Below the pieces are notes generated by a model. It was not told the DNA's origin, made no database searches, and was given only the letters and a program-made list of their open reading frames with translations. From Arthrinium phaeospermum (Eukaryota; Ascomycota; Sordariomycetes; Amphisphaeriales; Apiosporaceae): a stretch of 64,000 nt of DNA. Below, piece after piece: positions 10,879-22,270 of this stretch; position 1 is the first letter of the stretch, and each line of letters begins with the position of its first letter. The translations under genes and the position numbers were made by a program. The DNA lies in the NCBI GenBank assembly GCA_006503535.1, contig QYRS01000002.1, positions 3,658,001-3,722,000 on the forward strand, written 5' to 3'.

Positions 10879-13800
10879 ATGGCTTCTTCGCAGACTATTA
10901 CGTCTGCCTCGCAGATGGCCGCCAAGGCCTTGAATACTGCAGCTGCTCATATCGACCGCGTTGCGCAAGAAAACGGCTCGTTCTCTTGGCTGGGGCTTAT
11001 TGGGCGGATCATATTGTTCATCATCCACGTACTCTCGACCATCTTGTATTGGAGCCTCAAGCTTACGACAATATCCTTTCCAACGCTGCTGTTCCAGTTG
11101 TTCTCAACAAGCTTGACGGTCACTATGAACGCCACGACTCTGTAAGGCTTGCCCTCCTATTCATGCTTTGTATGTTTACTAACCGCTGGCTGGTCTGTAG
11201 CTTGTTGATCATGGCGTTGATGGTCTCCGGCGTCACATGGGTGGTGAGATATCGCTATCTGAATATGTATTCGCGGCTGCCCCATGAACCTCAACGCAAG
11301 GAGCCAGACTTGGATTTACCACCAGACTCGCACGATGAAGACAGCAAGCCCGGCTTGACAAACTATCTCGACGAGTTCTTGAGCGCCATCAAGATCTTCG
11401 GATATCTGGAGCGACCTGTCTTCCACGAGCTTACCCGGAGCATGCAGACCAGAAAGCTCATAGCCGGCGAAACTCTGAACCTTGAAGAGGAGAAGGGCTT
11501 CTGTCTGGTGGTAGACGGTCTTGTGGAAATCTTTGTCAAGTCCTCAAACCGCGATCAACGTTCTGATGCCGACATGGTGTTCGGCCCTGACTCTTTGTCT
11601 GGTGAAGATGAGGAGCAGCCTGTACCGGGGCAACAACGATACCAGTTGTTGACTGAAGTGCGCAACGGAGCTCCTATGTCCTCGCTGTTCTCTATCATGT
11701 CCTTGTTTACCGAGGATGTGCAGCTACGCCTCCCGGCGGATGAGACACCAACACCAGATGCCACGGCCGGCAACCAACGGTTTCCTCCCAATGTTGACTT
11801 ACAGCCTACCCGGCATGCCACAGAGGGATTCCCTTCGACTCCATTGTCTGAGAATGGCGCAACGAAGCGAACTGTCCTGGTCCAAGAGCCCGATGGGATC
11901 AACCTGGGGTCCCCGAACAGCTCTGCAAATTATAGGATCCCTCACATGTCATTGGACGAGACAACGATGCCCAAACATCCAAGACGTCCTGCCCCCAAGA
12001 GAATCGCGACCAACTCTGCACATCCCGACCTGGTAGCAAGGGCAACTGTAGACACAACCATTGCGATCATTCCGGCGAGTGCTTTTCGACGCCTGATCAA
12101 GGTCTACCCCAAAGCTACCGCGCATATCGTCCATGTGATTCTGTCTCGTTTCCAACGTGTGACTCTTGCGACTGCTTACAACTACCTGGGTCTTACGAAT
12201 GAGGTGCTGCATACCGAGAGGCACATGCTGAACTACACCACATGTCAGTTGCCAAACCATCTGAGGGGCGACCCGTTGGAACGGTTGAAGGAGAAGTTCA
12301 AGAAGGAAAAGGAGAGGACGGGTGAGGAAGACGTTGGCAAGGGTATTGCCCTGCACAACGCGACAGCTCATACACGTCGCTCCAGGTCGGGGACGGGGTT
12401 GAGAAGAGATGCGGCGCTGCATTCCATGACTAAAGTGCGACAAACCTCGGTCGTGGCTTCTTCGATCGCCCCTCCTCAAGAGCGCTTATCAATCCATACA
12501 TCGGGACCCGGTGACTTGCTCGCCAATCTTCAATCAGCCCGCGCGGGTGGTTCCCGTGGCACTGTGGAGATACCCGTGATGCAGCACTGGCAACCTACGG
12601 AGTCCTCCGCCGCAGCTCCAGACGAAACGCCTCTTGGGGGGCCCACCTTCAACCCCTTTGCTACCCAAAAGCGCGCACGCATTTCTATCGATCCAAGGGA
12701 ATCAGTGGATGAGGACAATGTGTTCAGACTTTCCATCCTTGATTGCGTGTTCAAGGCAATTGGTATGAACTCGGGTGGTTCATCGTCTCGTGGGCAGGAC
12801 TCGGCAGAAAACTCCCCGCGATTAATGTCCATGGATTCCAGAAAACCCAAAGCAGTGTTTTCCAACAATGCCTTCGGCTTCATGGACTCGGTTGATGGTG
12901 GCACTGATTGGGATGCCGAATCGATGACTTCAGGTGGCATGTCTGTGACTGGCAGCCCCAATGCTCAGCTCCTCGCTGCGGAGTTGAAGCATGAGGTTGA
13001 GATCGTGTATTTCCCTCAAGGCTCCGTACTAGTCGAACAGGGTGAGCGTAGCCCTGGAGTATATTACGTGATCGATGGGTTTCTCGACATTTGTGTGCCG
13101 TCCGAGGATACTGGGAGCGAGATACTTGGCTCTTCCAGCAAGACATCTCTCTCAGCAATGCAGAGAGCTGATTCAGCCACTACTCGGACTTCATTGGTTG
13201 TCGGAGCTGGTAAAGAGGGTACAAGCAATGGCCGCGCCAGATCTCAGTCTAGAGTGGGGACTGGGGCCAGCCGCCGCTCCGTGGGCTTGGTCAAGCCAGG
13301 CGGTCTTGCTGGATACATAGGGACTGTGTCTTCGTATCGATCATTTGTAGACGTCGTTGCCAAGACCGATGTCTACGTCGGCTTTGTGCCTCGTGCGTTG
13401 CTGGAGAGGATCGTTGAACGATATCCTATCGTTCTGCTTACCATGGCCAAGAGGCTGACGAACCTCCTGCCTCGGCTCATACTGCACATCGATTTTGCTC
13501 TTGAGTGGGTTCAAGTCAGTGCCGGTCAAGTGCTCTTCCACAAGGATGACGAAAGCGAAGCCATCTATCTGGTACTCAATGGGCGTTTGCGTCTCATAGA
13601 AGACAAGAAAGATGGAGGGATGAGTGTTCGCGCTGAGTTCGGTCAAGGTGACAGTGTGGGAGAGCTTGAGGTCTTAACCGAGTCGGCTCGCACTGGCACT
13701 CTGCACTCCATTCGAGATACAGAACTGGTCAAGTTCCCTCGAACACTGTTCAACAGTCTGGCCCAAGAGCACCCCAACATCACAATCAAGATCTCCAAGA

Positions 13801-15686
13801 TCATCGCGTCTCGCATGCGAAATCTTGTGGACGATCCATCGCAGGCAATAGGGAAGGACCCTGCCAATGGCACCTCGATCAACAAGATCTCGTCGACTCT
13901 GAATCTGAGAACTGTTGCCATTCTCCCGGTCACCACGGGAGTGCCAGTTGTTGAGTTTGGAAACCGTCTGATGAATGCCTTATCGCAGGTAGGGCCCTCT
14001 AATGGGGCCACAAGCCTGAACCAATCGGCTATCCTCAACCATCTTGGCAAGCACGCATTCAACAAGATGGGGAAGCTCAAGCTCGCTCATTACCTTGCTG
14101 ATCTGGAGGAGAAGTACGGACTGGTCGTCTACGTCGCAGGTAAGAAACATGAACCTTTCCTTTCAATCACCACCCCTTCAACTATATGATGAGAAAACCT
14201 TTTGCGGAGCACGTCTATGATGGCACAAAATACTCTAATTTTTTCCTGATTGTTGATTATTATATCCTTTGCTTTGACCTACAACAAATGTTTTTGTATG
14301 TCGCTAACCTGGCAATGCAGACACAAATGTCAATTCCCATGGACACAAACTTGCATTACGCAAGCAGACTGTATCCTTCTTGTTGGCCTCGCAGAAGGCT
14401 CACCGGAAATTGGGGAGTACGAACGATTTATGCTGGGCCAGAAGTCGACAGCCCGCAAGATTCTTGTACTGCTTCATGCCGATAGGTTTTCGCCACCAGG
14501 CGTTACCCGTTCATGGTTGAGGAACCGTGTTTGGATCAACGGTGGCCATTACCATGTCCAGATGGCGTTCAGGACAAATGCTGTACCCGTCCATCCCCCA
14601 TCTCGGCGCATTGGGGCAACGTTGAAGGCGCGTGTTCAGATTCTGCAAGCTGAGATATCAAAATACACGAGCCGAAAGATGCGCCATGAGCCGTACTACC
14701 CACCCGAGGCGACCAACAAAGGCGACTTTCACCGGCTTGCAAGGCGTTTGTGCGGCAAGTCGATTGGCCTCGTTCTCGGCGGCGGTGGTGCTCGAGGCAT
14801 TGCCCAGGTGGGAATTATCCGAGCTATGGAGGAGGCAGGCATTCCAATTGACATTGTTGGAGGGACTTCGATCGGTTCCTTTATCGGCGCCCTCTACGCG
14901 CGTCATGCTGACGTGGTTCCAATGTTTGGCCTGTCCAAGAAGTTCTCGGGCAGAATGGCGAGCATGTGGCGTTTCGCACTCGACTTGACTTACCCATCGG
15001 CTTCCTACACCACTGGCCATGAGTTCAATCGAGGAATCTTCAAGACTTTTGGTAACCACCAAATAGAAGACTTTTGGCTGGAGTATTATTGCAACACTAC
15101 GAACATTAGCAAGAGCCGAGGCGAAATCCATACCAGTGGGTACGCTTGGCGATATGTGCGTGCATCAATGTCACTAGCTGGCTTGATACCGCCACTCTGC
15201 GATGAAGGGAGCATGCTACTCGATGGCGGCTATATCGACAACTTGACAGTGTCCCACATGAAGTCCATTGGTGCAGATGTCATCTTTGCCATTGATGTTG
15301 GCGCCCTGGATAACGATACGCCTCAAACTTATGGAGATTCGCTCTCCGGGGCTTGGGCCTTCTTCAATCGATGGAACCCCCTTTCCACAACGCCCAATCC
15401 CCCAACTTTAGCCGAAATACAGGGAAGACTGGCATACGTTTCAAGTGTCGACGCCCTTGAGAGGGCGAAAACAATGCCCGGCTGCATCTATATGCGACCA
15501 CCTGTTGACGACTACGGCACGCTGGATTTTGGAAAGTTTGACGAGATTTACGCAATGGGTCATAAGTTCGGCCAGGATTTCTTGAACAAACTACGTGAAG
15601 ACGGCGTCCTCCCGGCTGTTGTCGAGGAGACAGCAGCGAAGGCAGCTCTCCGACGAACAATGGCGCCGCGAAGAGCGAGCATTTGA
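10879..15686 (+). CDS. NTE1: Lysophospholipase NTE1 (frameshift near 14336)
   Basis: ER phospholipase B that deacylates phosphatidylcholine (neuropathy target esterase/PNPLA6 family). Exons are 10879-11141, 11201-14139 and 14321-15686. Intron 1 (59 bp) has a perfect TACTAAC branch; intron 2 is 181 bp. Order: N-terminal membrane segments (about residues 38-58 and 66-105), low-complexity linkers, cyclic-nucleotide-binding-like repeats (about 130-430, 680-820 and 850-950), then a patatin domain with GGGGARG (about 1221), nucleophile elbow GTSIG (about 1250) and DGG (about 1369). Length is about 1,522 aa, normal for fungi. One base is missing: exon 2 ends one base into a codon and exon 3 continues in the wrong frame until CCC at 14336-14338, where family members encode ...NSPWTQTC and would need four C. 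All later motifs are intact, so I treat this as a sequence error, not a dead gene. Confidence 0.93.
11142..11200 (+). other. NTE1 intron 1 with consensus branch site
   Basis: GTAAGG donor, TACTAAC branch at about 11177 and CTGTAG acceptor. It joins CT to C, giving leucine, and links the two N-terminal membrane segments. Confidence 0.85.
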
Positions 15687-15765
15687 GTTATACAAGCATA
15701 GAAAGAACAGCGATGAATCCATACATTATATACATACCCACAAGGATAGACTTACGAAATCAAAA

Positions 15766-17141
15766 TTACATACCCAAAGAAGAGACGCGACCGCCAAGGT
15801 AGACCAGAAGAACCAAGGCAACTTGCCTAGTGACCCCTAACTTAAAGAAGAACTCGGTCAATCTATTACCGCGAGACCACTCAAAAGTCGGCTGTTCCAG
15901 TAATTCACGCGGCTTGAAGCGCTCATGATCAACGAAATCCTCGCGTTGATAACCCCCTTCTCTGAGATACATTGCTGGCCCCCGCCCTTCCATCATTTCG
16001 AATATTCTTCTCTTATGGATGCACATCCAGCAGGGCACTAATGGCTCTTCCCAATCCATGTTCACGATGCATGCGGGGTGCCCAAGATCCAGAGGAACAC
16101 GTTTGTACGAGTTGAAAGGGTCCTCGACCTCCTGCCATATTCGATAAGCCATGCGCATCGTGCCGTTTGCAATGGCCATGTAGAACAGATGAAATGACAG
16201 ATGTGGCAAACAGGCATGAGATAGCTGAGCTCTAGCCTCTAGGAGTATTTCCAACGAAGCTGTTTGACGGTGGGTAACTGCGAGTTGTATTGGGGGCAGG
16301 TTAAAGCCGTCATCGAGGGGAAGGTTGATATTTGCACCCTCTTGCATGAGGACCCTTAGACTTGCATCATTGCCTAGCAAAGTTGCCACATGGATCGGAG
16401 CGAATCCCCTGCCATCAACCATTTCCAAGGGAGCACCGGCTTTGATGAGTGCCCGCATGATGTGCTCGCTGTTGCCGCAGGCCGCATGCCACAGGACCGA
16501 CCGCTTCATACGGTCTACCTTGAGGACGTCTTCAGGCCAGTGCTGCAGAAGGGCATCGACAGCAGACTCGTTGCCCATTGCGGCAGCTCGATGGAGTGGC
16601 GTTTCTTCCAGGAAGTTACCAGTTGAACACCCGAGTTTGTCCAAGTGGTGCTCCCAGAATTCGGGGTCTTGAGCATATGCCGCTGCTAGATGGATGGGGA
16701 AGTCACCAAATCGAGCTGCCGGCCCAAAGTATTCGGCAATGGCGGTGGAAATTTTCAAGGGATCGTCTGCCTCTTGATGCTGGCTAACGATGCTCAGTAG
16801 CCAATCCATCATTTTCTCTTCCCGAAGCAGCACAGCAAGATGCAATGGCTTGACCGTTTCCTCCGCCTGAAGGCCCGGTTGCCTCGCTGACAGTTTTCCG
16901 TTCCGCAATCATTTTCGATCAAAATACTCAAAGCCTCTTGGTGCCCTCCGAGCACTGCCCAAGACGTGCTAGGCCATGCTTTCAGCCATCTGGCGCCTTC
17001 GGACCAGTCCTCTACCCCGTCGAAATACTTGACTGCCTCGAAGATGATGCGGCCCCTTTTCAGGGCTCCGTCCAGTTTGAGCTTCGTTGCAATAGCGTCG
17101 GCTGCCATGTAGGCAGCTTGACTATACCTGAGCAGTACCAT
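15766..17141 (-). CDS. Ankyrin-repeat protein (one frameshift)
   Basis: Protein of about 458 aa with several ankyrin repeats; no enzymatic domain seen. Repeat signatures: KPLHLAVLL, FPIHLAAAYAQDP, TPLHRAAAMGNESAVDALL, SVLWHAACGNSEHIMRALI, APIHVATLLGNDASLRVLM and PIQLAVTHRQTASLEILL (about residues 95-310). The C-terminal third is Trp/Arg-rich, with WCMCIHKRR-like cysteines. The ATG is at 17141. Two frames overlap between 16809 and 16908, and the ankyrin pattern passes from one to the other, requiring one inserted base around 16870-16905. No GT...AG intron of suitable length can bridge them. The gene is convergent with NTE1, only 79 bp apart. The direction of the frame shift (one missing base) is the same as in neighbouring genes. 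Ankyrin repeats mediate protein binding; the partner is unknown. Confidence 0.75.
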
Positions 17142-17920
17142 TGAGTGTGTACCGACTGTTGGTTGCTATCCTGCGCCTTGCTTACTCAACCACTGAAAAA
17201 GTTCAACGCGAACCAAACTTATAGGCTCGCTCATTTTTGAAGACCCTCTTCGTGAAATAAGAACATACTATTTATACGAGCAGGGGCGTTTGTCTGGCCA
17301 GGGACGGGAGCAGCTGGCTCTACTCCCATAGATGACAACAACCTGTCATGCTTTCCAAGTCTCTTATGATTACTTCTGATCTTTGGGGGTCACAGCAGAT
17401 GCCCCCTGTCCACCCCTTTACTTCTATAACGGGTTCCATATGCATGTATAAACGCCAGGAGCTTTATATAAAATAGACAGCCCCTTGTCGTGGTGACCAG
17501 GCCCAGAAGTCTGACCCCCCGGGTCACTGCAGACAACACATGACCAGCTACCAGGGAAAGGATCCCAGTCAGGGGGGTCTGTTACCCGGTGTGAGTCTAC
17601 AGAGACTGCGGTGTTGTTGTACCACATTTTGGCTCGAAGAGGGCAATGGCGAAATTTGGGAGCTTGTAACGGGTACTAGTGATGGCGTAGCAGAGGGGGC
17701 ATCGTGTGGACGGAGTACCAACTCGGAAGGAAGACCTGCAGCGGTGCCAGCCGGACTTTCTTCTCCCGACAAGCCCGCAACAGGCTGCTCATTCGCACCA
17801 GCTCGTTTGCCTCGTCTTCCCAGGAAAACCAACGGCCGAACGGGTTCTCATGGGCACTGATAGAGGAAGTAAGCGTCAGTGGATACATATTTACGGGAGG
17901 GACGTCACCAGAATAACTCA
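17142..17920. other. Intergenic; possible 3' exon of the F-box gene
   Basis: No independent gene is supported. On the minus strand, a piece at about 17845-17676 (reading HENPFGRWFSWEDEANEL...) follows a good acceptor (CTGACG...CTATCAG) and could be a last exon of the F-box gene, but the phase does not fit without a further indel. A GACCCCCC/GGGGGGTC short inverted repeat lies near 17511-17578. Confidence 0.3.
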
Positions 17921-18989
17921 CTACTGTACGCAGTCTCCTTCCTGGTCGACTAGCTTGTAGACCTTTCCATACTCCTTAAGATGCTTCTTCATCCCGTCGC
18001 GTGTGTACCGCCGGTAAGGAAGGTCCCATGCAGCATAACAATCGCGTGGGTAGCTGTTTGTTGGAGAGGTAACCCCCGAATCGCCGCCAGCGTGTTCCTG
18101 ACCCGGGACGCGCAAGCGCGGCAGAAGAAGCCCTCTTCCCACCTCTGCGAGGTCTTGTCGAGGTAGGGCGCCCGGATAGTGGCCACGTAGCTCAGCACGT
18201 CGGGTTCGGCGCTGCGATACTCGAGCATGGCACCGCCGCAGCCGCCCTGCCGCCGCGCGTCAAACTCGGCGAAGAAGGAGGTGCGGTCGAAGGCGATGCA
18301 CCGCTTGCTCATGACGGCTTCCCCCATGGGCCCGTAGCTTCCCGGGGGCACCGAGACGTGGGGGAGATTCGCCGCGATGGCGTCTCGCTGCAGGACGGCG
18401 CTCTGCTGCGCTGCTCGGCGGAAGCCGCAGTCTAAGAAGATGGCCTTCCTGTGCCGGTCTGTCCGCCAGCAGTGATAACACATACGCTCGGCCGTGATCA
18501 GGTAGAAGAGATCCCCGAACAGGCCGCAGCACTTGCATTCGGGACTTCGGATACTCGCGGCGAGCTGCCGGAAACCGAAGCTGCGGCAGCGGAGCTGGAA
18601 GATGGCTCCCGCCAGCTGAGGGCAAGACATGACCAATTTGAAGTCTTGGAGGGTCGTCACGATGTGGCCGCAGGACTTGTTGGAAGAGACGAAGGTGAGC
18701 AGGAGCACATGTCGAGGTCCAACAGGATCTGCTGGAGGATCTCGAGGGGCAGGACAGCAAGGACGCCTAGATCCAGAGGCCATGGCGGATTATCGCTGAG
18801 GGCTCTCTCGTGAGCCCGAAAGAGTCTGACAGGATTGATCTCCCCGCTGGGAGTTCTCCAGTCGCCAACAAATAGACCGGGACGAGGAGCACAGAAGGTG
18901 TATTCGTCGAAGTCCGTAACGACCTCACCGCCGCTCACTGAAATGCAACATTCTTTTGGGGGCTTGCCAGCTAAATGATCGTCGTCCAT
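17921..18989 (-). CDS. F-box domain protein (two frameshifts)
   Basis: Probable substrate adaptor of an SCF ubiquitin ligase. The F-box core reads LAVLPLEILQQILLDLDM, then, after a frame change, LLTFVSSNKSCGHIVTTL (about residues 75-115). The body has Cys/His-rich blocks (SPECKCCGLFGD, RMCYHCWRTDR, FFCRACASRVRN) that look like structural zinc sites. The C-terminus reads CYAAWDLPYRRYTRDGMKKH in a third frame. Two single-base deletions explain the frames: a C run at plus 18702-18703 (CC for CCC in the coding strand) and a G run at plus 18073-18077 (five for six). The ATG at 18989 is chosen because it precedes the conserved N-terminus; about 356 aa when joined. No in-frame stop occurs inside the conserved blocks. 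It belongs to an expanded fungal F-box family; the substrate is unknown. Confidence 0.7.
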
Positions 18990-20082
18990 TGCTGTATATG
19001 TCACTTTACACACAAAATGTGGTGTATCGAAATGCCATACATCAACATGGCCTCAGATGTTCCAGGAGATCAAGGACATATCTGCTACCTGATCATGCCT
19101 TGTCGGTCAATGGTCCGCCACGTAGCGAAAGCTCGGGCGTTATACAACACCAGACACGTGGGATTGCGGGTCTACGTACCCGATCCCAGGGCCATTTGCC
19201 GGCAAGCCGGGACCGAATTGTGGTTATGATAGTAACTGCCATATAGGCCACCATTACCTGTTGCTTCTCCTTGATAACTCCCGTACAAGTCATGGTGCTT
19301 TCCACAACCAATCAAAGCTAGAGGGTGACTGAGGGTCCCTAATCAACGATATGATATGTGGTCAGACGACCACGCCATTTGCCCAGCCCCGTGGAGGAAG
19401 CATGGCGACGGCTTATCAGCCTGACAGACGTGAGATATCTCGACATGGTGAGATGAATAAGAAGGTGTTACATCCTGACCCAGGTATCGTTCCTAAGCGA
19501 TCTATCTGACCCCGCTCATGCGCGCGGGGGATTAGGTGCATAGATACGATATATTACCATTGGTCGATTTCCTGGTTCTATCCTGAGGGCCCTGCAGACT
19601 CTCCTTTCGGGGCTGATATCTCGACAGTTGATTCGCCGGGATAGGGTGCGCGTGCAGTCGAGAAAGGCCCAGAGATCAAGCAGTTACAGCAGCAATATGC
19701 ATGATGTTGCGAGGGGCAATCTGGACTTCCGGAGAAGGAAATTGGAAATGCCATGTTGATTTTGCCGGCCGGGCGATCTGACTGCCCAAACTGGATGGTG
19801 GTCAAGTAAGGACTTATCCTGCCACTGGCTCGCTTGGCGAATGTTATCGGGAAGGCACACTGCACAACCGTCGTATCACACCACCGCGCTGGTTCTGGGT
19901 GACTAATCATTTGAACCTCGAGCTGCAGCTTACTTTGGGGTGCCCGTGCGCCCACAGTACCTATTTACATGTAAATACCTACCAAGGTATGGATACACCC
20001 ACACCTTCACTCAACTCCTTCTTGCATCCAGACCCTTCCCATCAATTGGAAGACCCTGGCTGAAAAGGCACCGGTTAAACAA
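18990..20082. other. Intergenic region (1.1 kb), no gene seen
   Basis: Presumably holds the divergent promoters of the F-box gene and the JmjC gene. Only short random ORFs; no motif recognised. Confidence 0.45.
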
Positions 20083-20574
20083 ATGGCTTACCGCCAGCTC
20101 CTGGAGTGTTGTCAGCTGCCGATTTGTTGACTAGGAGATTGGAGGACATCCTATCCATCTCTTACTCCAAGTTCTACTGTTTCCTCTTCAAAGACCTGCC
20201 CGTGTATTGGCGCCAGCTGTACACCGATGCCAGCATCCTGAAGTTCCATTTGATGCTCTTGCGGGCAATCTCAGAAACTGACTCAGGCGAAGGGGCGATG
20301 CTCTTGGACGAGACTGTTCTCGCCGAGCTTGTCAAAATTCTAGACTTGGCTCTGATCTTAGCAGGCGCCGCCGGTGAACAGAGGGGTCGCGTCTGGGTTG
20401 GTAAAGCTTTGGGCCTGCTACATGATGCCTGGACATCAACCAAACCAGAACAAGGCGTCGATTCCGTTAGACCAGAGAAACGGGCCAAGCTCGCCGAAGA
20501 GGGAGACGAGCTAAGTGCACCGGATGATATGTTCTCCTCTGCCGCCTCCTTTTCCACCTTCCAGCCATTTACAC

Positions 20575-20674
20575 CGCCTGTTGCGAACCCTATTCCACGT
20601 CGCCGTACTATGTCTGTTGAGGCTTTCCAGACTTACATGGATAGCCCGAAAGACTCGACTTTGGGGCCTGAGCC
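20575..20674 (+). repeat. 100-bp direct tandem repeat, copy 1
   Basis: Runs from CGCCTGTTGCGAACCC to GGGGCCTGAGCC and is followed immediately by an identical copy. It lies inside the JmjC reading frame. Confidence 0.97.
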
Positions 20675-20774
20675 CGCCTGTTGCGAACCCTATTCCACGT
20701 CGCCGTACTATGTCTGTTGAGGCTTTCCAGACTTACATGGATAGCCCGAAAGACTCGACTTTGGGGCCTGAGCC
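20675..20774 (+). repeat. 100-bp direct tandem repeat, copy 2
   Basis: Identical to 20575-20674 at every base. Because 100 is not a multiple of three, the second copy shifts the frame, and the first frame stops at 20720. With one copy removed, the JmjC frame reads through to the next lesion. Confidence 0.97.
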
Positions 20775-21894
20775 GCTGATTTTCACAGATCTTGTTGAGG
20801 AGTGGCCTGCCAGGACTACAAACCCTTGGTGCAAGCCCTCCTACTTTGCTATCTAGAACCTTTGGCGGTCATCGCTTGGTTCCCGTAGAGATTGGCCGGA
20901 GTTACGTCGACGAGGGATGGGGCCAGAAGACCATTACCTTCGGCACTCTCTTGCGCGACTATATCGACCCTTCCTTGTCTCCGGACCACGTAGCTCAGAA
21001 CGACAAAATCCCGGCTAGCAAGCAGATAGCATATCTAGCTCAGCATCCCTTGCTGACCCAGCTTCCTGCCCTCCGGAATGACATCCTTGTCCCAGACTTA
21101 TGCTACACATCTCCACCGCCGCATCCTACAGACTCCAGCAAGGACCAGCCCGAGGTGGACGAGCCCATGCTCAATGCGTGGTTCGGTCCGCCGGGCACTA
21201 TCACGCCCGCTTCACAATGACCCATACCACAACCTCCTGGTGCAGGTAGTCGGTCGCAAGTACGTACGCCTCTATTCGCCCCTCCACACGGAGCAGATGC
21301 AAGCCCGCGGCAAGGAGGACGGCGTGGAGATGGAACACCAGCTCGCTGGATGTCGGCGCCCTCGAGGGCTGGGACCGGCCGGCCGAGGATCGACAGACCA
21401 GCCCCGACGAGCAGGCTTCCGAAGAGGTTATGCGGAAGGTTCAAGGATGTACCGTATGTTGACTGCGTCTTGAATCCGGGTGATACTCTGTATATCCCCA
21501 TAGGCTGGTGGCATTACGTCCGGGGTTGAGTGTGAGCTTTAGTGTTAGTTTCTGGTGGAATTAGACAACCTGAATATCAATGAAACGGGAAACAAACACC
21601 AGTTTGATGATATCATACACATACTTCCTCGGCCAGTTGTTATCTAATCTACACAGGCGCTTGGGTATCGATATGGCTTGCACGATACAGAGGGAGCGTC
21701 ACATCCGATGCTTTTGCTGGACTAAAGAATCTATGACCTGTACATTCACGTAATCTTATAGATATAACTGTTCCTTCTATTTGCCATAAAAATTACATCA
21801 ACGTCCGTGACTCATCGCCCAAGTTCCAAAGATGGTGTTTAAGTAAGTTTCTACCACTAAGTAAAATATACAATGAAACTTCTCAAGCTTGGCG

Positions 21895-21995
21895 GATTAC
21901 ACCATCTCGAGTTCGCGAAAGCGTACATAGACGACATTGTGGTATACAGCGACACAGTGGAAGCCCATCTGGACCATTTGCGGCAGCTGTCCAAG
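21895..21995 (+). mobile_element. Ty3/gypsy reverse-transcriptase fragment
   Basis: A short open stretch reads EFAKAYIDDIVVYSDT followed by EAHLDHLRQ. YIDDIVVYS with the downstream HLxHL is the catalytic palm signature (two Asp) of Ty3/gypsy retrotransposon reverse transcriptase. Nothing else of the element (gag, protease, integrase, LTRs) was found on either side, so this is a small relic, not a working element. Confidence 0.75.
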
Positions 21996-22109
21996 AAGAG
22001 AAAACGGAGTTCACAGACGCCGGTTGGAGACAACGAGCTGGTAAACAAATAAGTATACACCCTACGCGGGTCTAGTAGTTAAATATATAGATATGGAAAC
22101 AAGACTATT

Positions 22110-22270
22110 ATGCTGCCCAGCCATGTTCAAGGTACGACTGGGCTGCCAAAAGCTGTACGTACGGCTCAAGTAACTCCGAGCCAACGTGGTCTACCCGCGT
22201 GGAGAGGCGGACGCGTCACGACGAAGGAACATGTACGGCGTGGCGTTCCCGCCAGACTCTGGCCTCGGTC
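22110..22270 (+). pseudogene. Possible relic of an acyl-CoA synthetase-like enzyme
   Basis: GTTGLPKAV at 22131-22157 matches the phosphate-binding A3 motif of the adenylate-forming (ANL) superfamily. In another frame about 70 bp downstream, NMYGVAFP (22228-22251) resembles the NVYGV-x-VP motif near the C-terminus of very-long-chain acyl-CoA synthetases (FAT1/FATP). The two motifs are normally hundreds of residues apart, so a large internal deletion would be needed. Chance similarity is possible. Confidence 0.3.

Larger units (their letters stand above)
20083..21564 (+). pseudogene. JmjC/cupin-8 dioxygenase gene, broken by indels and a duplication
   Basis: Relative of JMJD5/KDM8-type 2-oxoglutarate, Fe(II) dioxygenases. 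Conserved pieces occur in order in different frames: an N-terminal helical region (KFYCFLFKDLPVYWRQLY), FQTYMDSP...EPLIFTDLVEEWPA, TFGGHRLVPVEIGRSY, DEGWGQKTITFGTLLRDY, the iron ligands in [19 protein letters not shown] (HxD), and the distal [16 protein letters not shown] histidine. At least seven lesions separate them: a missing base near 20105; a 100-bp tandem duplication at 20575-20774; an extra T near 20844; an extra G near 21208; indels near 21333 and 21447; and a missing base near 21531. The ends are ATG 20083 and TAG 21564. No substitution-type stop is needed, so either this is a very recent pseudogene or the sequence is poor here. Confidence 0.75.

Noticed and set aside
16809..16908. 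Possible intron joining the two ankyrin frames
   Set aside because: Any GT...AG pair that fits the phase would remove conserved ankyrin residues or be shorter than a usable intron.
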